Under the pieces are notes generated by a model. It worked only from the letters and a program-made list of their open reading frames with translations. It was not told the DNA's origin and did no database searches. From positions 1-10,007 of the forward strand of contig JAHFMB010000028.1 in the NCBI GenBank assembly GCA_023269245.1: DNA of 10,007 nucleotides, given 5' to 3'. The stretch is from Candidatus Tayloriibacteriota bacterium. GTDB lineage: Bacteria > Patescibacteriota > Minisyncoccia > Phycocordibacterales > PALSA-1337. A program made the position numbers and the translations under genes. Below, piece by piece: positions 5,300 to 10,007 of the stretch (position 1 is its first letter; every line of letters starts with the position of its first letter).

Positions 5300-6034
5300 A
5301 TGCGAAAGAGCATGTACGTTATACCCAATACGAACCTGTTTCTCGACCAACGCCCACGTGAGTATCCACTCATGTTCCGGGACCTGCCGTCGGAAGAGAA
5401 GCCGCGCGAAAAGCTTCTGGCCCATGGCCCTGAGGCGCTTTCGACCGCGGAGCTTACTGCTCTTTTGCTGGTGACCGGGACCATCAAAGAAGACATCCTC
5501 GAGATGTCATCACGCCTTGTCAGGCAATACGGAGAGAAGAGTATTTTTGCCGAGCGTGATCCTGAAAAGCTATCCAAGGAGCTCGATATTCCGGTCGTAA
5601 AGGCATATGCCATTATCGCAGCCGGAGAGATTGGTCGCCGTCTCTATCAGCCGTCGGATAATGGATTCAAGGTTATACGTACCGCAAAAGACGTGTATGA
5701 ATACCTGACTGATATGCGCAATCTACCAAAAGAGCATCTACGCGGTATCTATTTGAATAGCCACAACCGCATTATAGCCGACGAAGTTATTTCGATCGGT
5801 ACCGTCAATTCCAACGTCGTTCATCCGCGCGAAGTATTTCGTCCTGCATTGGAACGCAATGCGGTCGCCGTCATATTGGCGCACAACCATCCTTCGGGCG
5901 AAGTTTCCGCAAGCGCCGAAGATATCGAGATTACCAAGCAAATTGTCCAGGCGGGGAAGATTCTGGGCATTCGCGTGCTCGACCATGTCATCATCACCAA
6001 GGACGCATACACGAGTGTGCATGCGGACTACTAA
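5300..6034 (+). CDS. radC: RadC family JAMM/MPN+ domain protein
   Basis: This is a 244-residue protein of normal family layout. Residues 27-110 form the helix-hairpin-helix-like N-terminal region (FRDLPSEEKPREKLLAHGPEALSTAELTALLL shape). Residues 125-244 form the JAMM domain, with E162, then the zinc motif H195-x-H197-P, S205 and D208 (AHNHPSGEVSASAEDIE). All the metal ligands are present. The family is historically named for DNA repair, but its biochemical role is not settled; links to DNA recombination and natural transformation have been proposed. The next gene starts 12 nt after the stop codon and is probably co-transcribed. Confidence 0.94.
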   Translation: MRKSMYVIPNTNLFLDQRPREYPLMFRDLPSEEKPREKLLAHGPEALSTAELTALLLVTGTIKEDILEMSSRLVRQYGEKSIFAERDPEKLSKELDIPVVKAYAIIAAGEIGRRLYQPSDNGFKVIRTAKDVYEYLTDMRNLPKEHLRGIYLNSHNRIIADEVISIGTVNSNVVHPREVFRPALERNAVAVILAHNHPSGEVSASAEDIEITKQIVQAGKILGIRVLDHVIITKDAYTSVHADY

Positions 6035-6046
6035 TAGCTTACTAAC

Positions 6047-6370
6047 ATGCGTGATTACGTACTTACGTCTCCGTCATTGGACGGCATCCTTCGGCATGGT
6101 ACCGTTGTTTATGAGGGCATCAAGCGTCCGGCCGAAGTCTCCCGATTCATGGATGGGCCGGCTTCTCGTGGACTTCGAAAAGCACATGCTGCTCCATCCG
6201 TGTATAACGAACATGAGCAGCAGGTTATCAGCGAATACCTTCAGGATCTTCAGCGGTTATTTATGAAAAAATTCTCGCAGTTTATGATTGAACCGGAGTT
6301 GAAACCCGAGGAAGATGTCAAGCTACTGGCGCTCCTCCAGGAGATGATAAAAGTCAAAAAATTGATATAA
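6047..6370 (+). CDS. Small hypothetical protein downstream of radC
   Basis: This 107-residue protein is not recognised. Residues 1-50 are mixed, with LTSPSLDGILRHGTVVYEG and a basic RGLRKAHAAP stretch. Residues 52-107 appear wholly helical (EHEQQVISEYLQDLQRLFMKKF and a Lys-rich tail). There is no signal peptide, membrane segment or cysteine. It starts 12 nt after radC without an SD or a clear -10 box, so it likely depends on the radC transcript. The stop codon lies 4 bp before the next promoter. The open frame spans the gap between two confident genes, which supports it being coding. Confidence 0.7.
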   Translation: MRDYVLTSPSLDGILRHGTVVYEGIKRPAEVSRFMDGPASRGLRKAHAAPSVYNEHEQQVISEYLQDLQRLFMKKFSQFMIEPELKPEEDVKLLALLQEMIKVKKLI

Positions 6371-6371
6371 A

Positions 6372-6380
6372 TGGTATAAT
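6372..6380 (+). promoter_or_regulatory. Extended -10 of the murD-like gene
   Basis: TGG-TATAAT (perfect hexamer 6375-6380) ends 6 nt before the ATG at 6387, with only ACCCCC between. There is no room for an SD, so this is the clearest leaderless arrangement in the window. Confidence 0.7.
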
Positions 6381-6386
6381 ACCCCC

Positions 6387-7793
6387 ATGGCTTCACGCGA
6401 CTATTTCAAAGGCAAACGGGTCGCCGTTATTGGATTGGGCCCGCACGGGGAAATGGTCGAAGATGTGAAGTACCTCATCAAAGCTGGTGCCTGGGTATCG
6501 ATTTATGACCTCAAAAGCGAAGCGCGCCTCAAGAACCATCTTGTCTTCTTGAGGTCTGTTGGCTTGGCAAATTATGTGTGCGGCTCTATTCCGCCGGAAG
6601 ATCTTCTAGATATGGATATCATTGTCCTGTCTCATGAATATCCCCGTGACTCGTCATTCCTGAAGGGTGTCTATGCACAAAATGCCGAACGGCGAGAAAA
6701 AGACGGAGATGATACCGTATCCGAAAAGGAACAAACAGTGGCTCAGGCCGAAGAACGGCGTGGCGCAGTCATCACGGTCGAGTACCCAGAAACCCTCTTT
6801 TTTAAACTGGCGCCACCGGTCACACTCGTCGGCGTTATGGGTACCTGCGGCAAATCCACAGTTATATCCATCCTCACGCCTTTATTGCAGAGAGTGTGCG
6901 AGACATACGTCACGCAAGGCTTGTTTACCGTCGATGCCGAATCGGCCGATGGCGTGATAGCACACCTCAAAAAAATCAAGAGCGGTGATATCGTGGTCAT
7001 GCGTATCGTCGATGACATGCTGCCAGAACTCTACGCTATGCGCATCAGCCCGCATGTCGCTATTTTTACGACGACACCGACGTTGCGCGGCTCCCTTCGG
7101 TCGCCGTTTGATGTGCTTGCGTACCAGACATATAACAATTTCATCATAGCTTCTGATGAAGTCATAGACGCGACTCGCTCCGCAGCTTCCCAGGCGCGTG
7201 CAAAAATGCTGCGCACCAAGGGCGCGCTTGTGCCGGATGATTGGGGTTTTGAAGGCCGCGGCACGCATGATCGCCTCAACGCGGCACTCGCGCTTCAGGC
7301 GGCTCGTTTGTTTAAGGTGGATGACGACATGGCACGCCATGTTCTCACGGATTGGAAAGCGCTCAAAGGGCGATTGGAATTGGTCAAAAAAATCAAAGGC
7401 GTCGAATTTTTCAATGATACGATGTCGATGACGCCCGACTCGACATTGGCGGGTATCACCGCGCTTTCGCAGGGCCGCAATATCATCCTCATATTCGGCG
7501 GTGTTGACGGCGGATATGAGTATCGCATGCTGTATAGCCTGTTGCCACGCTATGTACACACAGTCGTCAATATTCCTGGGAGTGGCACACTCCGTCAGCG
7601 CGTCTTGTTGCAGGGTATAGAAGGCGTCGGTGTCCGGTCAGTACCATCGATCGACGAAGCGGTCCGTACCGCATTCGAGTGTGCGCAAAAAGGTGATCGC
7701 GTTCTGTTTAGTCCAGGTTTTGATGCGGGTGGCGTCGAAGGTTCTCGCATCGAGCGCGGCGAGAGATTCGTCAGGGCAGTGAGGGGGTTGTGA
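6387..7793 (+). CDS. MurD-like Mur ligase (divergent)
   Basis: This 468-residue Mur ligase has the three-domain order of MurD (UDP-N-acetylmuramoyl-alanine:D-glutamate ligase). The N-terminal Rossmann-like domain carries VAVIGLG (12-18). The central ATPase domain has the P-loop GTCGKST (152-158). The C-terminal domain starts with GRLELVKKIKGVEFFNDT (328-345) and ends in SPGFDAGG...ERGERFVRAV. Several normal signatures are degenerate: the 'DHLDRHG'-type segment after the central strand reads TTTPTLRGSLRSP, and the family DSKATN reads NDTMSMTP. A charged insertion lies at about 98-126. It is probably a cytoplasmic peptidoglycan-precursor ligase, but the altered substrate residues make the acceptor, and even activity, uncertain; a paralogue with another amino acid is possible. 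Confidence 0.85.
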   Translation: MASRDYFKGKRVAVIGLGPHGEMVEDVKYLIKAGAWVSIYDLKSEARLKNHLVFLRSVGLANYVCGSIPPEDLLDMDIIVLSHEYPRDSSFLKGVYAQNAERREKDGDDTVSEKEQTVAQAEERRGAVITVEYPETLFFKLAPPVTLVGVMGTCGKSTVISILTPLLQRVCETYVTQGLFTVDAESADGVIAHLKKIKSGDIVVMRIVDDMLPELYAMRISPHVAIFTTTPTLRGSLRSPFDVLAYQTYNNFIIASDEVIDATRSAASQARAKMLRTKGALVPDDWGFEGRGTHDRLNAALALQAARLFKVDDDMARHVLTDWKALKGRLELVKKIKGVEFFNDTMSMTPDSTLAGITALSQGRNIILIFGGVDGGYEYRMLYSLLPRYVHTVVNIPGSGTLRQRVLLQGIEGVGVRSVPSIDEAVRTAFECAQKGDRVLFSPGFDAGGVEGSRIERGERFVRAVRGL

Positions 7794-7795
7794 TG

Positions 7796-7833
7796 GGGAA
7801 TGTGAGGAATAGAAGCTATTCTCCCGCATTCCC
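7796..7833. terminator. Hairpin between convergent murD-like and PLP genes
   Basis: GGGAATG (7796-7802) pairs with CATTCCC (7827-7833), and inside it GAATAG (7807-7812) pairs with CTATTC (7816-7821). It fills the 43-bp gap between two stop codons, so it likely terminates both transcripts. It lacks a T-tract on either strand, so it is not a textbook intrinsic terminator. Confidence 0.5.
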
Positions 7834-7836
7834 AAC

Positions 7837-8730
7837 CTACTCTCCACACATCATGCACACCACAGCGCCGTCAATCTCATGAGACGTGTACGCCGCTTTC
7901 ATCGCCCCTACTACCGAGAGTGCGCTGTTCGTGGAAATAGCAAGTCCGGCGTGCTCTTGAACCAATTCAAGTGCGGCGTTGATATCGTCGTTTGTTGCTA
8001 TCCAACCTGTGCCACCAGTATGCTCAATCAGCGGAATCAAAGCAGCTTTCCGGTGACCAGTAATGTCGACGATCGCATCGGCGACGGATACCTCATCTGG
8101 ACCGTCATATGAATCGAAGCTTTCCGAAAGCGGGTGACAAGATGATGTCTGGACTATATGAACTTGGATGGGCGATTTCTTTTTTTGAATATATGCAGCC
8201 AGTGCCTGCGCAGTAGTGCCAGAGGACGTGCCAATAAAGACGGCGGCAATTTTTTTTGTCTGTGCTTCGGCTAGTAATTCTTCGGCGAGTGACTCATATC
8301 CAACAAGAGCTTCATCGTCAGTTGATTGACGCAAGCTCCGTACGCCCTCATTGGCCGCTTGGGTAAGAGCTTGCAACGGACGCTCTTTTGCCAACACGCG
8401 TATTGAGCCGCCGCTTGCGTCCGCGACTTCTTTTATCCGTTTTAGTTTGCCCGGCGACACATGATTGCCTACGAAGATATCGAGGGATAGGGGATTGACC
8501 TGGTATCTGCTGTTGAGCGAAGCGATATGCATCGCGGCGGCCAGGGCAGCATTTCCGGATGACGAAATGGCGAATTGTCGATTACCTGTTTTGACATAAT
8601 AGTCAATCATGACCGGGATTGACCGGCCCTTGTGCGATCCATACGGATGCAGGTCTTCTCGTTTGAAATAAAGGCTCAAAAAACCGATGGCTTCAGCCAG
8701 TGCGTCTTGTTTTTCCAGGGGAGTCACCAT
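7837..8730 (-). CDS. PLP-dependent enzyme, threonine synthase/tryptophan synthase beta-like fold
   Basis: This is a 297-residue enzyme of the fold-type II PLP family. The N-terminal TPLEKQDAL and YFKREDLHPYGSHKGR place the Schiff-base lysine at K34. SSSGN (56-60) is the substrate-binding Asn loop. GTSSGTT (167-173) is the glycine-rich loop that holds the PLP phosphate. The closest relatives by eye are threonine synthases, threonine/serine dehydratases and cysteine synthase-like enzymes; the exact substrate cannot be set from this sequence. It is shorter than most threonine synthases. A TAGGAT box on its own strand (8742 to 8737) ends 6 nt before the ATG, again a leaderless-like layout. It faces away from the zinc-ribbon gene. 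Confidence 0.85.
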   Translation of the reverse strand: MVTPLEKQDALAEAIGFLSLYFKREDLHPYGSHKGRSIPVMIDYYVKTGNRQFAISSSGNAALAAAMHIASLNSRYQVNPLSLDIFVGNHVSPGKLKRIKEVADASGGSIRVLAKERPLQALTQAANEGVRSLRQSTDDEALVGYESLAEELLAEAQTKKIAAVFIGTSSGTTAQALAAYIQKKKSPIQVHIVQTSSCHPLSESFDSYDGPDEVSVADAIVDITGHRKAALIPLIEHTGGTGWIATNDDINAALELVQEHAGLAISTNSALSVVGAMKAAYTSHEIDGAVVCMMCGE

Positions 8731-8736
8731 GTTGTC

Positions 8737-8742
8737 ATCCTA
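8737..8742 (-). promoter_or_regulatory. Possible -10 box of the PLP enzyme gene
   Basis: On the minus strand TAGGAT (four of six consensus bases) ends 6 nt before the ATG at 8730, the same spacing as the strong boxes elsewhere. An alternative TACGAT lies 5 nt further upstream. Confidence 0.35.
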
Positions 8743-8767
8743 TCGTATTTCGGGTACTATTGGAAGA

Positions 8768-8786
8768 ACAGCCATCTTTCGGCTGT
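8768..8786. promoter_or_regulatory. Inverted repeat in the divergent promoter region
   Basis: ACAGCC (8768-8773) and GGCTGT (8781-8786) flank a 7-nt spacer in the short region between two divergent genes. It might be an operator or an RNA hairpin. No protein that would bind it is evident. Confidence 0.3.
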
Positions 8787-8823
8787 ATTTACTTCTCTCA
8801 TGTTCCATCAAACTCTTAAAACT

Positions 8824-8997
8824 ATGAATATGCTTTGTGTATGTCCTGAGTGCAAAAATACAATAGATTTGTCCCGTTATCCAAACCTTGCTGTTGGCAT
8901 GGTCATTGAGTGTAACCACTGCGGCATGACCCTCGCGGTCAAAGAGATTGCGGCTGACGGAAACGTCAAAACGGAGATTGTCGACGAAGGAAAATAG
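8824..8997 (+). CDS. LysW-like zinc-ribbon miniprotein
   Basis: This is a 57-residue protein. It begins CVCPECKNTIDL and continues with VIECNHCGMTLAV, giving paired CPEC and CNHC knuckles at the spacing of a single zinc ribbon. This pattern and size resemble LysW/ArgW, the amino-group carrier proteins of lysine and arginine synthesis, but the protein ends in DEGK and lacks the C-terminal EDWGE that carries the substrate in LysW. It is therefore better called LysW-like. An in-frame ATG at 8800 would add eight residues; it lies 6 nt after TTTACT, a weak -10-like box, and could be the real start on a leaderless mRNA. The next gene ends convergently 27 bp away. Confidence 0.72.
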   Translation: MNMLCVCPECKNTIDLSRYPNLAVGMVIECNHCGMTLAVKEIAADGNVKTEIVDEGK

Positions 8998-9024
8998 GAT
9001 CAACGCACGTAGTATGCGGAAGGA

Positions 9025-10007
9025 TTACTGGGTGGTTTTCTTTAACGAATCAACGACTTCTTCAATCATACCTCTAAATCCGTGTGATCCCAGGAAGGCG
9101 ACGACGTCTCCAGGGTGTGTTTCTGTGGCCAAAAAAGTGACTAGATTTTGGTCACTTTCAATATACTTGGTGGAGGCATGTGTCTTTCCGATAATCGCGG
9201 CCAATTCATCACCCTCAATAGGCTGATCTTTTTCATTTTCAGCGACTTTAAGTTTTGTGAGGCGGGGAATAATGACGATGTCCGCATCCTTGAATGCGCC
9301 GTCGTATGCCTGTGCAGAAGCTCGCTGGCGGCCGCCGATATTGGGTTCGTATACCGCGATGACACGTTGCGGATATACTTCACGGATTGCCTCGAGAACC
9401 GAAGCGGCCTTGTCAGCAGTTGGCGCATGACAATCGAGCACGGACTTTTCCCCATCAAGACGCTTTTCAAATCGACGTCTAATTCCTTTGAAATCGGAGA
9501 TTGCCTGTATGATAACCTCTGGCTTGATACCAATCTCGCAGGCCATGGCGAATGCGCCCGCAATATTTTCAGCATTAAATCGACCCAGCATTGGTGAGTG
9601 CACATGCCACGTTTGACCGTCGTGCATAATAGAGAAATCGAGACCATTTTTTGTTGCCGTGACGGATTCGTAGTGGTAATCCGCGCCTGAAGATTTCCCA
9701 TATGTTACGACAGAACGGCCTTTGATTATCTGTTGTACGCCACTATCATCACTGCATGCCACAATGCGTCCGCCGGAAGGAATCCGGCCAACGAGTTTTT
9801 TGAATTCATCGAAGTATGCTTGTTCGGTAGGATAGAGATCGGCATGGTCCCACGACACGGACGTAAGAAGCAAATGAGTCGGTGCGTAGTAGATGAATTT
9901 TGGTCTGCGGTCGCTTATGGATACTTGGTATTCATCACCTTCAACAATGCTCCAGTCAGAGTCAGATACAGCACCTGTGGCGTGCGACAAAGAAAGACCG
10001 CCGGTAA
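9025..10007 (-). CDS. Mpl-like Mur ligase (UDP-MurNAc:tripeptide ligase family), 5' end off window
   Basis: The visible 326 residues are the central and C-terminal parts; the frame stays open to the right edge, so the N-terminal domain and P-loop are missing. The motif IVEGDEYQ, then RPKFIYYAPTHLLLTSVSWDHADLY, is typical of Mpl and separates it from MurC. Further on are GRFNAENIAGAFAMA, RRRFEKR and AVYEPN. The family 'DDFAHHPTA' segment reads DCHAPTADK, with substitutions. Mpl attaches a recovered tripeptide to UDP-MurNAc during cell-wall recycling. In a bacterium with little recycling machinery it might instead act as the MurC enzyme; that is inference. A TTG at 9990 is only an internal codon. 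Confidence 0.85.
   Translation of the reverse strand, partial: TGGLSLSHATGAVSDSDWSIVEGDEYQVSISDRRPKFIYYAPTHLLLTSVSWDHADLYPTEQAYFDEFKKLVGRIPSGGRIVACSDDSGVQQIIKGRSVVTYGKSSGADYHYESVTATKNGLDFSIMHDGQTWHVHSPMLGRFNAENIAGAFAMACEIGIKPEVIIQAISDFKGIRRRFEKRLDGEKSVLDCHAPTADKAASVLEAIREVYPQRVIAVYEPNIGGRQRASAQAYDGAFKDADIVIIPRLTKLKVAENEKDQPIEGDELAAIIGKTHASTKYIESDQNLVTFLATETHPGDVVAFLGSHGFRGMIEEVVDSLKKTTQ

Noticed and set aside
8632..8799. Longer start for the LysW-like protein
   Set aside because: It would overlap the start of the divergent PLP gene, and the added residues look noncoding.
1..10007. CRISPR array, transposase or prophage genes
   Set aside because: No regularly spaced repeats, no IS inverted repeats with a transposase, and no phage proteins were seen.

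Overview
The window looks like chromosomal DNA from a Patescibacteria (Candidate Phyla Radiation) bacterium, most likely Parcubacteria-like. The clues are the divergent 16S rRNA 3' end (TGTACTCACCGCCCGT where most bacteria have TGTACACACCGCCCGT), small and compact genes, a DUF5671-type membrane protein, divergent Mur ligases, and a 16S gene not followed by 23S. Stop codons are TAA, TAG and TGA, so the standard bacterial code fits. The taxonomic call is inference from sequence character, not from a database search.

Layout. Positions 1-226 are the 3' end of a 16S rRNA gene. It is followed by a spacer with an intrinsic terminator, then tRNA-Leu(CAG) and tRNA-Ile(GAT). No 23S follows. Positions 981-3527 hold a NYN-domain nuclease-like gene, a small anchored carboxypeptidase-regulatory-like protein, a small three-helix membrane protein on the minus strand, and a five-helix DUF5671-like protein with a pseudopilin-like soluble tail. 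Positions 3600-5015 encode pyruvate kinase. Positions 5021-5214 form an intergenic element predicted to fold as a roughly 190-nt branched RNA that I do not recognise. Positions 5300-7793 hold radC, a small orphan gene and a degenerate MurD-like ligase. Positions 7837-10007 hold a fold-type II PLP enzyme (minus), a LysW-like zinc-ribbon miniprotein (plus) and a Mpl-like Mur ligase (minus) cut by the window edge.

Two connected observations stand out. First, the 16S rRNA retains helix 45 with its GGAA loop, but where CACCTCC (the anti-Shine-Dalgarno) should follow it reads TATTTCA. Second, almost every plus-strand gene has a strong -10 box (TATAAT or TATACT, often with an upstream TG) ending only 6-8 nt before the start codon, and none has a Shine-Dalgarno. 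Together these suggest that this organism starts translation mainly on leaderless mRNAs with a ribosome lacking a canonical anti-SD.

Functionally, the window mixes translation genes (16S, tRNAs), energy metabolism (pyk), DNA metabolism (radC) and cell-wall genes (MurD-like, Mpl-like) with lineage-type hypothetical membrane proteins. Most genes appear to be single transcription units with their own promoters; radC and the gene after it are the only clear operon candidate.
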